Positions 1 through 12,273 of a stretch of DNA of 64,000 nt are shown one piece after another. The DNA comes from Chelonoidis abingdonii (Eukaryota > Chordata > Testudines > Testudinidae). The position numbers were made by a program, and so were the translations under genes. The notes under the pieces are model-generated. The model was not told the origin of the DNA. It worked only from the letters and a program-made list of their open reading frames with translations, and did no database searches. The stretch is taken from positions 67,291,531 to 67,355,530 of the forward strand of contig NC_133773.1 of the NCBI RefSeq assembly GCF_003597395.2, written 5' to 3'. Numbering within the stretch: the first letter of the stretch is position 1; every line of letters begins with the position of its first letter.

Positions 1-358
1 ACATATAAACTGGGATTATTTAGAGGCTTATAATGTGGCCAAATCTGGGCAGATTTTAATTGGGATGGCAAAAAGCACATTCCAGTGCCACTGACATCTC
101 CCTACCCCTCAATTCCAGTCCTTGTTCCAAAATGTGGATATGCTAAACCTTCTCAATAAAACTATTTTTTTAAACATAAGCAAAAACAACGTATTTTCTC
201 CTAACCTTTTTCTCAGAAATAGCCAAACCTACTTGTTGAAACTTAAACATACCAAAGAACAGTCTAAGACAGACAACCATCATGGAAAGTTTCAGCCTAA
301 ACGGTTAAGATTCAGCAAATGAAAATAGAGTCTAATAATGGGAAGTGTCAGGTAAGTT
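1..358. repeat. Dispersed repeat, copy 1 (family not named)
   Basis: This stretch aligns by eye with 4960-5361 in the same orientation. Shared blocks include the GGCTTATAA / AGCTTATAA region followed by a GCCAAA motif and GATTTT/GAATTTT, a GACAGACAACCATCATG-like block, and GAGTCTAATAATG / GAGTCTTATAATG near the end. The copies differ by many substitutions and small indels, so the duplication is old. I cannot see terminal repeats or target duplications, and copy 1 may extend beyond the window start. It is probably a decayed transposon rather than a local segmental duplication. Confidence 0.6.
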
Positions 359-3300
359 CTGCATAGAATATAAATGTTTTGGGGAATAGTATGTAAAAAT
401 TCTCATGGCAATTTTTTTCAGATCTGGCAAGAAAAAGATATTGGTTCTTGGGCTCAAATGTAAAATATATTGAGTTTCAATTCAAAAGGGAGTTTGTATG
501 TTGACACAGCAATCCCCTGAGAGTATATTGTTTGAAAGAAAATGCTCCTGCACATTCAAGTACTGTGCTTCTGGGACAATCCTAACATGAAAACATATTT
601 TTAAAAGTTTGTTTTGTTTTCTTTTAAAAATATATACTGCATAATGCTCAGGGGCTAACCAGAGGCTGGATTTTTCTTGAGATTGCCATCATTTATTAAA
701 ATTTTACCAATACGTAACAGAACATCAGCTCATTGTTTAATGTAAGCATAAATTTACCAGCTCTGGGTGACAAAGCACTTTCACAGTGTTTTTCACCTAC
801 TTTAATCTTGAATTTCCATCTTGATGATGAATCATTACCATCTAAGTGTACTGACTTCTCTTGGGAATGGGAATGTGTCAAATATCTGTGCTACGTGCTA
901 GAAACTTTAAAATAAATAACATCCTTACTGATCTACCTAAACCATACCTCACACTGTTTATTTTCTTTTATTCTTGCTTCTAGCATCAGGCACCGCACAA
1001 TTCACTACAGGTCCTCATCCATCACTCTGTCTCTCTTTCTGTTATAAACCACAGGACAGTCATCTCTAAGACACCACACCATAAACTATTACATCTCAGC
1101 AATCTAATCTCAAATTTAAAATATAATAAAGGAAATGCTGTGATTTTATTAACTTCAAAACAGAAAATTTCTGAGATTAATTTTTGTTAATTAAACCTAA
1201 GAGAAGACATTAAGCAGAGGCACAGGAAAATGTAAACATATTCTGCAAGACCTTGTGTAGGGGAAAGAAGAGATTCATTTTCTTCACTAGATTGACTATG
1301 TATACTCTTTAATACACAAACTGAACAACTCATTTTGTTTGGATTGAAAATGAGATAAGTGGCCAAATGTAATCTATTATGCAACATTTATTGTATAGTC
1401 ATTGCCAAAAGGTTTTACATGCATACAAAAACAGTAGAGAGGATCAGTACACAAAGGCAACCCGTCATTCCAGGAAGTGAAATATTTACATCAGTAAGGC
1501 CCTCTTCCTGTGTGCTTTTGTTTGTTATGTGAATCTTTATGTTAGTACTGTTAAGTGCAATACAATGCAATTATAAACTCTTTATACTCCAGACAGCCAT
1601 TGGAAATGCTCATTATAAATCATTACCTCCTCAACAGCCAATCAGCATTCTGAATTCCCCAATATTCTGACATACTGTTGTTCTCAGAAAGCAGGGGAGT
1701 TCAGTCAAGCTGAGGAGCTGGAGAGGAGAAACGTTGCTTCCCTCCTGATGCAGCATTCCACTATAATGTTTCCATCATGGAGGCTTCTGTGCTTCACTAA
1801 GAAAGAAAAAAAAACCTAGATTAAGAATATAAACATGTCCACTTTATTCCCTTAATGGAAAATAAAAGTGGAATCATTTATAATGCATGTAATATATAAG
1901 GACTACAGCTTATGTGAGATCATATGAAATCACATTTGCACCACTCACTAGAGGACATTCTTGGATCAGAACCTGTAGCCTCAGCAGCAGGAATTAGATT
2001 ATAGTTGGCGGGAAAAAAACAAAAAAAAAAAACACTTTGTATTTAAGTAACAAATAACTAACCAGATGGTTCTGGCTGTGTCACTCTCATCCTTGTTAAT
2101 GGTAAAGCATTTTTTCCCAAAATGCAGTGCTTCGGGGGTATGAATAAAAGCAGACTGAGGTTAGTGACGAAGCCCTCCTCCTCTAACTTCAAATATTATA
2201 AATTAAATAAGTATTCTGTAAAGGCACATCTTTTTCAGTAAAAACACAACAGAAGTGACAGAACAAAAAATTAACACAAAGAGTGCATGCCATGGTATCT
2301 ACAAAAAATCAGTACTTGTGCAGGCAGGCTAGCATTTGTGCATGTAAAAACAATAACTGGATGCTGACAGTAACTACCCATTTTCATTTATATGCCCATA
2401 TGTCTGATTTGCACATGCAAATATAGGTTTTGAGTGCATGTGCATCTTCTGGAAGCACCTGTTGAACACATGTTTGAAAAACTGACTCCAAGTGTAATGA
2501 GGTATAAGAAGCTGAGGACAGTAATGTCCATATCTATATAGTAACAGATTTTTAGAAAAAAACATGTTCAGAGATTCTTATTCCCAGTCCCCAACATACA
2601 CAGTCTGACTAGGACACTCAAAGCAAGCAGTCTGTTTTACTTAGATGGATTCTCTTAGAAACATTTAGGTTTATATTCTGTTTTTCTCGTTACAAATTTC
2701 AGCTAAACCCAAATGTCTACATTAACTGATCCCGACATATTGCTACTGGACCTGAATATATTCGCAGCAAGCATTATTTATTGCCTGTTATATGATTTTG
2801 TAGGTTTTATAAAGTTCGCTGCTATGAAGTCTTGGCGTCATTTTATAGTTCATGAAAACAGTATTCTGAAATTGTAAAGGGAATCTTTTCTGAGTTTAGA
2901 CCTCAAAAATCACAACTTAAAATGATCTTCTCTGCTTAACTTTAGTTCTCAGTTTTATAAACTAAGAAGAATAAACACAGTTGTTAAGCATAAAATAAAA
3001 TAATTAATAATAATTTTGTTTGTAATGAAGACATCAAAATAGAAAAACACTATACATCAAGATTAAAAAAAGCAACTAAGAAGGATATATATTGAACATT
3101 AAAGTTGAAAGGCCCAAAACGTTACTTCAAACACATATATCACTTTAAAATGTGACCTCCTGATCCTGGAAAATCTAATAATTACTCAAACTGAAGATGA
3201 AAGCCTTGATAAATATTGAAGTTTATGATATCTGTTTTGTAATCCTGCAACAGGAAAACTAATGTGCAGGATTTCTTTATGATCATGAATGGTAAAGTAA

Positions 3301-3786
3301 GCTTTAAATTGTCCTTCGCATCCTTTGTCCATTCTTAGCATAATGAAGAATTTATTTTAATATCCCTTCATCTCACAGGAGTGTTTTGAAAATAAATCAA
3401 TTAATGTTTGTGATGCACTCAGATACTATAGTGATGACACCTCTGAGGAAATTACTAATTCTGTCTTCAGAGTAGGATATGAATAGTGTGCAACAAATAA
3501 ACCTAGGGCCACTCGTTGAATCATGAATATTCAACAATATATTGAAGGCTGCATTCTAATTTAGCACCGTTCATCCTGTGCACTGAATGAGGCAGCGATT
3601 CTGTGGAAAAACAGTATGTGATAATGTAATTAAAAACTGCATCAACATGCACATGCATAGGTGGGTTGGGCCAAGGTTACCTGAATTAAGGTTACCTTTG
3701 CATTGCCTAACTTTTAACCGCTTGACTTTCCAATCTTAATAATGTTCTTTCAGTGTAGTTCTTTGTGTATACCCTCCTAGATTTAA

Positions 3787-3818
3787 GAAAAACAAAAAAC
3801 AAACAAACAAACAAAAAA
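3787..3818. repeat. (CAAA)n-like simple repeat
   Basis: An A-rich microsatellite with several CAAA units. It lies just before the LTR-like repeat and could be a retroposon tail or an independent microsatellite. Confidence 0.7.
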
Positions 3819-3844
3819 CCTTGCAAAAATAGAAAATCTATCAT

Positions 3845-4545
3845 ATGGCATCAAAATGACACCCACTGTGTCATCAGCATGGTTGGTACATTTAGATCCA
3901 CCATATAGACTTTTGCCACTTGAGCTAAAGGAGCAACTGATAGAAAGAATAGGTTGTTATTCTCTAAGTGGACAAGTATTAGATGGAGATTTTGATGGAG
4001 TTTACCCCCTGCACCTGCAAGGCAAGGGAAAGAACCCATGTTCCACACCTGGATGGTAATTAACCGATTGCCTTCTGGCCAGACTAGACAGAGGTAGGCC
4101 TTATAAGTAGACTGAGAGAGCTCAGTTGGGAAGAGACAACAGAAGTGACTGGACTCTCTGATGGAGAGAAGCCCTAGCTTAGGGTTTAACAGACAGAAAA
4201 CAACAGAGAAAGAACACTACAAGAGCAGGTTAGGCTCCTGTAGGGGAAACCCTGGAGCAGAATGAACAAGTGATGCCTGAGAGACGTGGAATGGCTATTA
4301 GTTATAAGATTTATTTGGATTTTCATTTGGACCTGTAACCCTGGAAGGGGCTTAAACTTTTATGTGATTTGGCTGGAGGGCCAAGCCATACAATACCCTA
4401 AGGGGAAGTCAGGAGAAGATGCAGGCTGAGAAAGAACATTGCAGGTCCAAGGAAGAGCCCAGTAGGGGGACTCCAGAGCCAAGGACCCCATGAAACATGG
4501 TGACCAAAAACAAGGGGGGACACTCCTGAAGGGTGGACGTGCTAC
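3845..4545 (+). mobile_element. LTR-like repeat fragment, non-coding
   Basis: A 0.7-kb block is less AT-rich than its surroundings and carries no long open frame. It contains a short polar stretch around 3915-3945 (GAGCTAAAGGAGCAACTGA), direct purine-rich segments and a GGGGACTCCAGAGCCAAGG segment near 4470. I recognise this combination from memory as a turtle LTR-retroelement repeat, but no gag or pol motif and no TG...CA ends with a target duplication could be confirmed. The class assignment is therefore an inference. It sits wholly in FSTL5 intronic DNA. Confidence 0.45.
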
Positions 4546-4959
4546 TATAGGGATGAAAGTTTAATAGATATTTGTCAATGAGTTTAATAGATATTTGCTG
4601 ACAGAAATGGAATAGTCAGACTTAGGAATCTTGGGTTCCATTCCAGATTCTGGTGGGGAGTGTAACTCTAGTGGGCACAGACTCCAAACACAGTCTCTTC
4701 CCCCACACCCGTCCTATTCCAATCTATTCCTTCACAACTCCCATCTGGTTTCTGTCCCCTCTGTATTTGATTCATGGACATTCCTCCTCTACAAAGCATG
4801 GTACCAGCAGGTTAAGCACAGGAGAGAGAGGCTTCCCTGCCTCAGTTTGGGTACAAGGACATAGCATAGCATGGACAAGAGTAGCAACTTTACTTGACGG
4901 AGCGTGCACAGTGCAGGCAGACTCTTCAGAGATTTTGTCTGTTAAGCCCTAGCAAGTAT

Positions 4960-5361
4960 GGAAAGAAAATATGCAAACTGCAATTTTTCAAAAGCTTATA
5001 ACTTAGCCAAAATTGGGTGAATTTTCATGGGGAGAGCAAAAGACACATCTTTGACATAAAGCCAGCTCCTGCCAAATTTCCAAGTCCCTGCTCCAAAGTA
5101 TGGAGTATTAGAGCATCTCAAAATAAAGGGGACCAAAATTTTGTAATATATGCATAAAAGTATTTTTCCTGAGAGCCTAGCTCTCAGAAATGAATGAACC
5201 TTTTTGGTTGAAGTTTAAAACCCACAACAAACAAAAACAAAAACTCCATAAAGTCCAAGGTAGACAGCCATCATGCATAATTTCAGCCCAAATGCTTAAA
5301 GTTTGGTAAAGTTATGTGCAATTGAGAACAGAGTCTTATAATGAGAAGTCTCAGACAACCT
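4960..5361. repeat. Dispersed repeat, copy 2
   Basis: Second copy of the unnamed repeat at 1-358, in direct orientation. The block AGACAGCCATCATG at about 5265 matches ACAACCATCATG at about 275, and the ends near 5332-5361 and 328-358 match. Divergence is considerable, and this copy has an extra A-rich CAAACAAAAACAAAAA stretch at about 5228. Confidence 0.6.
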
Positions 5362-6269
5362 TAATGTAATACAATAATATATATAGTCTATAATATCTAT
5401 GATTGCTGAAAAATCACCCAGGTTCCAAGGATTCCTTGAATTAATACAATGAGACTCATTATTAAACTATCGGTTTTACTAGGTGTACTTGCAATGAATG
5501 GGCATCTGCATGGTATTTAATAAAACGTGAAGAGTAGTTCCACCATGAACTAGGCTTAGTGTAAAACCAGTTGGGTTTCTTTGGAGGTGTCTCTTATTCA
5601 GGTGATATAAAGACCAATTGTAAGATCCTTGGCATCTAAAATTTCTCTGTATCACTCTAGTTCTGCAAAGGGCAGTTGAAACTGCCTTAAGGTAACAGCT
5701 AAGGATTTCCCTGGCATAGTGCAATCCTGTTCTGGCATAGGACTAGCATTACTGATGTTTCTTATTACCCCAGGCTAACAGGTGCTTAGGGGAGTGTTGG
5801 GGTATGGAGGGAGAATTAAAAAAGCACAAGATTGCAGAGCCAGACTACAGTTCTTTGGACTCATTGGAGTCTGTTATCTACTAGACTCTAGTAACTAGAC
5901 CAATTAAAGCTAAGCCCTGTTTAGGGGGTGGGGCTTGTCTGCTTAGGGGTCCTATAAAAGTAGCCAGCCAGTCAGGCAGCGGCATAGACAGCTGCAGCGG
6001 CACAGCAGCCAGCAAACAGAGCTGTAAACAGGGGAGTTTCAGAGGGAGTTGTTTCAGAGGGAGTTTTGCCAGGGAGAACTAAAAGATAACCTAGGCAGAA
6101 GAACTGACTAGACTAGTGAAGGGGAGTGGGTGGCGGTCAGCCAGTGTTCTGCTGGTGGGGCATGTTGGGGGTTTGTTTTGTTTTGGTGTGCTTCTTGGAC
6201 TAACAGGTTTTAGGTGGGAAGATTATGACCGATAACAGAGGCAGCAGTGAAAGACACACAATGAGCCGA

Positions 6270-6760
6270 TGACTGGATGTGGAAGCTGCAGTATGTACAT
6301 GATCCTGGAGGGGGTAGCCTGCCAAAAAAGTTTTGTCTGCATGAAGTGTCACCTGATAGAGCTGATGGAAGAAAAGATCCGAGGACTGGAGATGCAGGTG
6401 GAAGAACTCTGGTAGAGTTTAGAAGGGGCTTGAGCAGATGGTGGAGCAAAGACATGAGGAGGCCTGAAGCGGATAAAGCTCAGGACTTGCAGATGGCCAG
6501 GCAGGACGCGAGAAGAATTCCTGAGAAGAGACTGCTGGGCTGAAGGAAATGGACGGTGGACAGCATGTTGACTAAGAGAGACCAGTGCAGAGGAAAAGAC
6601 GGGCCCAGTAAAGGAGAAAATAGAGAGCTCAGGAAATAGGTCTGCAAGAGTTGGACAATGAACAGAGGGAGACAGCAGTGGTCGCTGAAGGGAGAGGGCA
6701 AAGGAAAAAAGAGATCTGCTAGTCCTATAGGAAGAGGGGGAAAAAGTCAATGGAGACACA
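6270..6760 (+). pseudogene. CR1 ORF1 remnant
   Basis: The frame starting near 6277 reads through a Cys-containing segment followed by an acidic coiled-coil-like stretch (MEEKIRGLEMQVEELW), as expected for the CR1 ORF1 nucleic-acid-binding protein. An in-frame TAG appears at about 6413, and later frame changes break the coding potential. Open frames on the opposite strand here are shadows of this region. Confidence 0.65.
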
Positions 6761-7869
6761 ACACCAAATATGGCCCCAAGAGGATATAGATTGGAGGAGC
6801 AAGCTTCGCTAGTAAATAATATGGCTCAGATTTGTCTTGGATGTGATCTGCTGGATTTCTTTCTTCACCAGATATTGAAGAAACCAACAGAGGGATGCCA
6901 TTTAGAATTTGGTTTTGGTGATCGTGAGGATTCATAGAAGAAATGGATGTAGGAGGAACAACTTCGGTTCAAGTGATATGAGCTAGTTTCAGTTAACAAG
7001 GAGGATAAAGGTCAAGATATTTAATCTGCGACTGTAGGGTTTTTTATTTCAAAAGGGCAACTTAAAGAATTAAAGAAATTAAGTTAGGGAAGCTGGGATT
7101 GGACCTGAAGAACTTGTGGATCTAAAAGGCGAGAAGGGCGGAATTACTTCAAGTCAAAGTTGCGGAACTATAGAAGCCTGCCCCAAGAAAGGGGGAAAAC
7201 ACCATGGGCAGGAGTTGTAGACAAGCTGATGAGAAGCATAGTCAGGAGGTGATTAGAAAAAGCAGAATAGCCTACATAGGAGTGAAGCATGGGCAGGATA
7301 TTCAAAGGAAAGATACCTTATTCGAGGTCAGAGAACATGTAGGATGAAGTGAGAAGGCTAAAGCATGTGAGTTGGACCTTGCAAAGGGAATTACAAACCA
7401 TAGTAAAGGTTTTATAGCCATGTAAATAAGAAGAAAACAAAGAAAGAAGTGGGACCGAGCTAAACACTGAGGAATGAAAATGAGGTAAGGATAACCTAGC
7501 ATGGCCCAATATCAATAATACTTTGCCTCAGTCTTTAAAAGGCTAATGAGGAGCTTTAAGAGATAGGAAGAAGACAACTGGGAAATGAGGATATGGAGGT
7601 AATATTACCATAATCTGAGGTAGAAAGCCAAACTCGAACAGCTTAATGGGACAAAAATCGGAGACCCAGATAATCTTCATCCAAGAATATTAAAGACACA
7701 AACTGCATATGAAATGCAAGCCCATAGGCAGAATTTTAATGAATCAGTTAAACTCAGAGGTTGTACCATACGACAGGAGACTTGCTAACAGTATCCTATT
7801 TTAAGAAAAGAGAAAAAGTGATCTGGGTAAACTAATAGCCTGTTAGTTTGACAATCCTGTAGTATGTAA

Positions 7870-8900
7870 AGTCTGGAAAAAAATTTCAAGGAAAGAAAGC
7901 AGTTAAGGACCAATTGAGGTCAATGGTAATTGGGACAAATTACAACATGGTTTCACAAAAGGTAAGATCATGCCAAACTAACTTGGATCTTCCACTTCTT
8001 TGAAAGGTAACAGATTATTTAGACAAGAAAATGCAAGTAAGATCTAATTTACCCTCGATTTCAGTAAGGCCATTTGACACGGTTCCACGTGGGAATTATT
8101 AGTTAAATTGGGAAAAGATGGGATCAATATGAAATGGGAAAGGTGGATAAGGAACTGGTTAAAGGGGAGACTCAACGGATCGGTACTGAAGGTGAACTGT
8201 CAGGCCTGGAAGGAGGTTACAGTGCAGTTTCCTCAGGGATCAGTTTTGGGACCGAATTTTATGTAACTCTTTTATTACTGACCTTTGCCATGAAAAGCGG
8301 GAAATGTGCCAGTAAAGTTTTGTGATCGACACAAAGCTGGGAGGTATTGCTAACAACAGGAGAAGGACTGGGATATCATACAGGAAGATCTGGATGACCT
8401 TGTTAAACTGGAAGTAATAGTAATAGGATGAAATTTAATAGTGAAAGAGCAAGGGATTAAATAATCAGAAATTGAAGTTATAAATTGGGGACACATCAGT
8501 TGGGAAGTAAACAGAGGAAGGAGAAGGGACCTCGGAGTAATTGTTGATCACAGATGACTAGGAGCTGCAATGTGAATGGCCGTAAAAAAAGCTATCCAGT
8601 TTTAGGAATGCATCAGGCGAGCTATTTCAGCAAAGATAAGAGGTGTTAATAACCGGCTATAAACAAGGCACTGGAATGAGACCTATCTGGAATATCTGTT
8701 GCGTCTGAAAGTCTCCATGTTTTATGAAAGGAATGGAATTCAAACTGCGAAAACAGTCTTAGCTAGTAGGAAGGGCTACTAGGAGAGTCGAGTGAATGGA
8801 AACCTGTCTTATGAAAGGAGACCAAAGAGCTTGGCTTGTTTAGCTTAACAAAAAAGAAGGTGAAGAGGGAATGATGATGCTTCTTTAATAAGTATATCAG
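7870..8900 (+). pseudogene. CR1 ORF2 reverse-transcriptase remnant
   Basis: Pieces of the CR1 reverse transcriptase are recognisable across three frames: the FTKG-like segment at about 7950 (GGTTTCACAAAAGG), the DFSKAFDTV-like region at about 8055-8085, and the VPQGSVLGP-like region at about 8220-8255. The FADD-like catalytic segment is damaged around 8310-8340. Multiple frameshifts and stops show an old, inactive copy. Confidence 0.7.
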
Positions 8901-9033
8901 AGGGCGAATTAATTATTAGGGAGAGAGAGGAATTATCATTAAGCTTAAGTACCCAAATGGGGATACAAGAAACAAAGGTGATAAAACTGGACACTAAGGG
9001 AAGTTTAGACTTGAAATTAGACGAAGGTTTCTA

Positions 9034-11055
9034 AACTATTATGTCTGTTACAGCACCCCTTATTCCATTTTGTTTTTCTAGCAGCTGTCGCCCATACTCA
9101 CACCATTTTGTTTGCTTCTCCTGTGCCGCCCCTTCCCTGGCTGTTAAGTTGTTACCAAGAGCCATATGCCCTTCTCAAAAGGATGGAACACTTGTCTAAG
9201 TGGGACCACTGCCTGTCAAAGGTTAGCCTGTTATCACTTGTTAAACCTGGGCTCGTGTAGGGTAGCAAGTGTCCAGAGCTGCAAAGACGCTATTGTTTTT
9301 TAAGATTTGGGCATGAAGTCATAGGCCTCATGTGCTTTTGGTCACCTACTGCACAGGACCTGCCCAGACATGTCCTGTGCTCACCTTCATTTTTCCTGCC
9401 CCTCCCCTCCCCTGTGACAAGAGGGAGGCCTCCATCAGAAGTTCTCTGGCGGGAAACTGCCTGAGTTTGCCTTTAAAAAACAGACATTGTTTAAAAACTA
9501 AGACATCGAAAAGGTCTGATTGCTGCTGGTCTGATCAGCTAGGGTTCTGGGGGGTCCTTTCTTTCTCTGCTCTTCGTTTATTTTGAGCGTACCCCATTTT
9601 TGAACCGCCCCCCCATGAAGAACAATTGCTGCCTGAGAGAATCTCCTGATAATGAGACCATACCTAGCCCTGATTTTCTTGCTGCTTCTACCTTTGCGCT
9701 TCCTTTGGGGCTGGTAAGAATCCCTCTGTGAAACTCTTATACTTTCATTTGTATATTTTAGCTGCTGTCCTCTGTCTCCCCAGCACGCAGACTCAAGCTA
9801 AACCTTGGTCTGTGTCTTAAAATCCTCTCCTAACCTACCGCGCACTTTGCTGCTAAATAAAAGTTGTGGCGCTGCTAAGCTCTGCTCCTGTGGCTTTGCT
9901 GCAGGGCTCTCTGCTTCGCAGCTGTAGCACCACGCGCAGCCACATGTCCCTGGCACATACCCACTCTGCCCTCTGTAACTTCTCCCGTAGCATGAGGGCA
10001 CATAGGTTTGTTTTTAGTTAATAAAGTTGTTAAGTTATAGAGCTTGTAAGTTCAAACTGCCTTGTTCTTATGTTGCTCCTATGGAATTTGTAAAGCTTGT
10101 AAGTTTTCACCTCGCCTTGTTAGTGTTGCTGTTCGTTGCTCCGTAAGTTGCTTGTTAAGTTTTGCTAGAATGGATATTTGTTGTTTTGCCTATGTGTAAT
10201 ATAAGTTTTTGCTGCTTCTCGCTCTGTATACTTGTCTTGTTTTTCCCCCGCTCCAATACCCCCCCCGTGGTCTTCTCCGTGTCTCTCGTTGTAAACTCCT
10301 TGCTGGCCACTGAAACTTCCAAACCCCTCTGTTCCGTCGCCCCTGTATAACTTGTCTGTTTTTCCCCTGCTCATCTCCACCCCCCCCCCGTGCTTAAAAC
10401 TCTTCTCACGCCCGTGTCCTACCCGTTGCAGGGCTTCAAAGTGTCTCGCTGCTTCCACCGCACTCTCCTCTCATCATTGCCACTAACATTCAACTCCCCC
10501 TCCTCCTGTTCCTTAACCCACTTTTAGGTACACTCTTGCTATCACAAGCCTACAAATTAAGTCAAATAATTTTCCTACATTGCATAAATGCAACTTATCA
10601 CCATACATTGCTGATATAACTTTGTATTTACATTAATACCATTGTTACATTGTATATAAGCGCACCAACCACTTAATAACATTCTATAGATTGTTGAACC
10701 CATGTTATATAGAAGCCTACCATTTTATTTTGCACTTCTTTGACGTTTTGCATTTCACAACTGTATCTAAGAAATTGGTTCCTATATAAAGTTAAGTTGC
10801 TTATTGACTGTACTGTATCCATTGTGCTGACACCCCACTTACTGCCCCACTGTAGAACTCACTACATCTTGTTCAAGGTAAGAAGAACCCGCCCCCAGCA
10901 TTGTCTATTGTAAATCACCCTATACACCCCATAGCCTTCGTATGTTTATTGTTAAATCACCTCCACTTCCTTTTTCCTTTATATAAAAAAATAATTGGCA
11001 CCCCACCTGGTGTGGTAAATGCTCCCCAAGATCCCATATTACCTGCGTCAGGAAT
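9034..11055. mobile_element. About 2-kb insertion splitting the CR1 copy; class unresolved
   Basis: The CR1 sequence stops after a CGAAGGTTTCTAA motif (about 9025-9037) and resumes at GAGGAGTGAAGATCTGGACA (about 11060), which are adjacent in CR1. The insert has no coding capacity. It holds pyrimidine-rich runs (poly-C at 10254-10266 and 10379-10390), an AATAAA at about 9857, and repeated short motifs such as GCTTGTAAGTT (about 10046 and 10094) and GTTAAGTT. It begins close to TGTTACAGCACCCC, which could be an LTR start. I could not match a TG...CA boundary to a flanking duplication. A long solo LTR is the best guess; a non-autonomous DNA element is the alternative. Confidence 0.55.
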
Positions 11056-11602
11056 ATTGAGGAGTGAAGATCTGGACAGCCTTCAAAGGGAGTAGTGGGG
11101 CAAAAGACATATCTGGCTTTAAGACTAAGCTTGATAAGTTTATGGAAGGGATGGTATGATGGGATAGCCTAATTTTGGCAATTGATCTTTGATTATCAGC
11201 AGGTAAGTATGCCCAGTGGTCTGTGATGGGATGTTAGATGGGTTGGGATCTGAGTTACTTCAGAGACTTCTTTGCTGGGTGCTGGCAGGTGAGTCTTGCC
11301 CACATGCTCAAGGTTTATCTGACTGCCATATTTGGGATCGAGAAGGAATTTTCCTCCAGGGCAGATTGGCAGATGCCCTGGAGGTTTTTTGCCTTCCCCT
11401 GCACAGTGGGGCATGGGTCACTTGCTGGAGGATTCTCTGCAGCTTGAGGTCTTCAAACCACAATTTGAGACTTCAATAACTCAGATACAGGTTAAGGGTT
11501 TGTTATAGAAGTGGATGGGTAAGATTCTGTGGCTGCATTGTGCAGGAGGTCAGACTAGATGATCATAATGGTCGCTTCTGACCTTAAAGTCTATGAGTCT
11601 AT
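11056..11602 (+). mobile_element. CR1 LINE, 3' portion of the interrupted copy
   Basis: This continues the CR1 C-terminal region and 3' UTR. Diagnostic segments include GGGATGGTATGATGGGATAG (about 11148), GGAATTTTCCTCCAGGGCAG (about 11346) and the terminal block GTCAGACTAGATGATCATAA (about 11550). It ends in the tandem 8-mer repeat TCTATGAG, which is the usual CR1 3' signature. Sense orientation matches 5860-9033, so both parts belong to one insertion. Confidence 0.9.
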
Positions 11603-11988
11603 GAGGCTACTCTAATGTGAACCAGAGCCATGTTTGACCCTCAGCGGACTCCAAAATCAGAGGAGCAAAAAGATGGCAGAAAGTCACCTATGTTTCTTCT
11701 CCCTCAGCTGTCCTGTATCTAGGGATAGAGATTGTAGACAGAAACCTATAAATGTTTCTCCCAAGACATTACAATATGATAAAATGATCCTCAGGGAACT
11801 ATCCAAACAATAATGCTGATACAGGGAAGCTTCAATTCACAGAATTAATCAGACACTTCACATTACTTCAGGATAAAATTAATATTTAAAATTACACACT
11901 TTGCAATGGCTATACTTATCTTACAACTTTATTTTTTATTTATTTTTTAGTTTCTAGCTCTCTAGACATACTAACTATAATTTATTTA

Positions 11989-12273
<285 letters not shown>

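Larger units (their letters stand above)
5860..9033 (+). mobile_element. CR1 LINE, 5' portion of a decayed near-full-length copy
   Basis: A CR1 non-LTR retrotransposon in sense orientation. The GC-richer 5' UTR runs from about 5860 to 6230 (CTATAAAAGTAGCCAGCCAG at about 5951). An ORF1-like segment follows at 6270-6480 with a Cys-rich stretch (residues VACQ, KSFVCMKCHL, IELMEEKIRGLE). The endonuclease region is heavily decayed. Reverse-transcriptase matches at about 7880-8330 include a FSKA-like segment (CGATTTCAGTAAGGCC) and a PQG-like CCTCAGGGATCAG. Frames are broken by many stops and indels, so it cannot make protein. CR1 copies by target-primed reverse transcription; most copies are 5'-truncated, so a 5' UTR is unusual. 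The element resumes at about 11056 after an insertion. Confidence 0.85.

Noticed and set aside
6349..6759. 136-codon minus-strand open frame
   Set aside because: Antisense shadow of the CR1 ORF1 region; Ser/Pro-rich without motifs.
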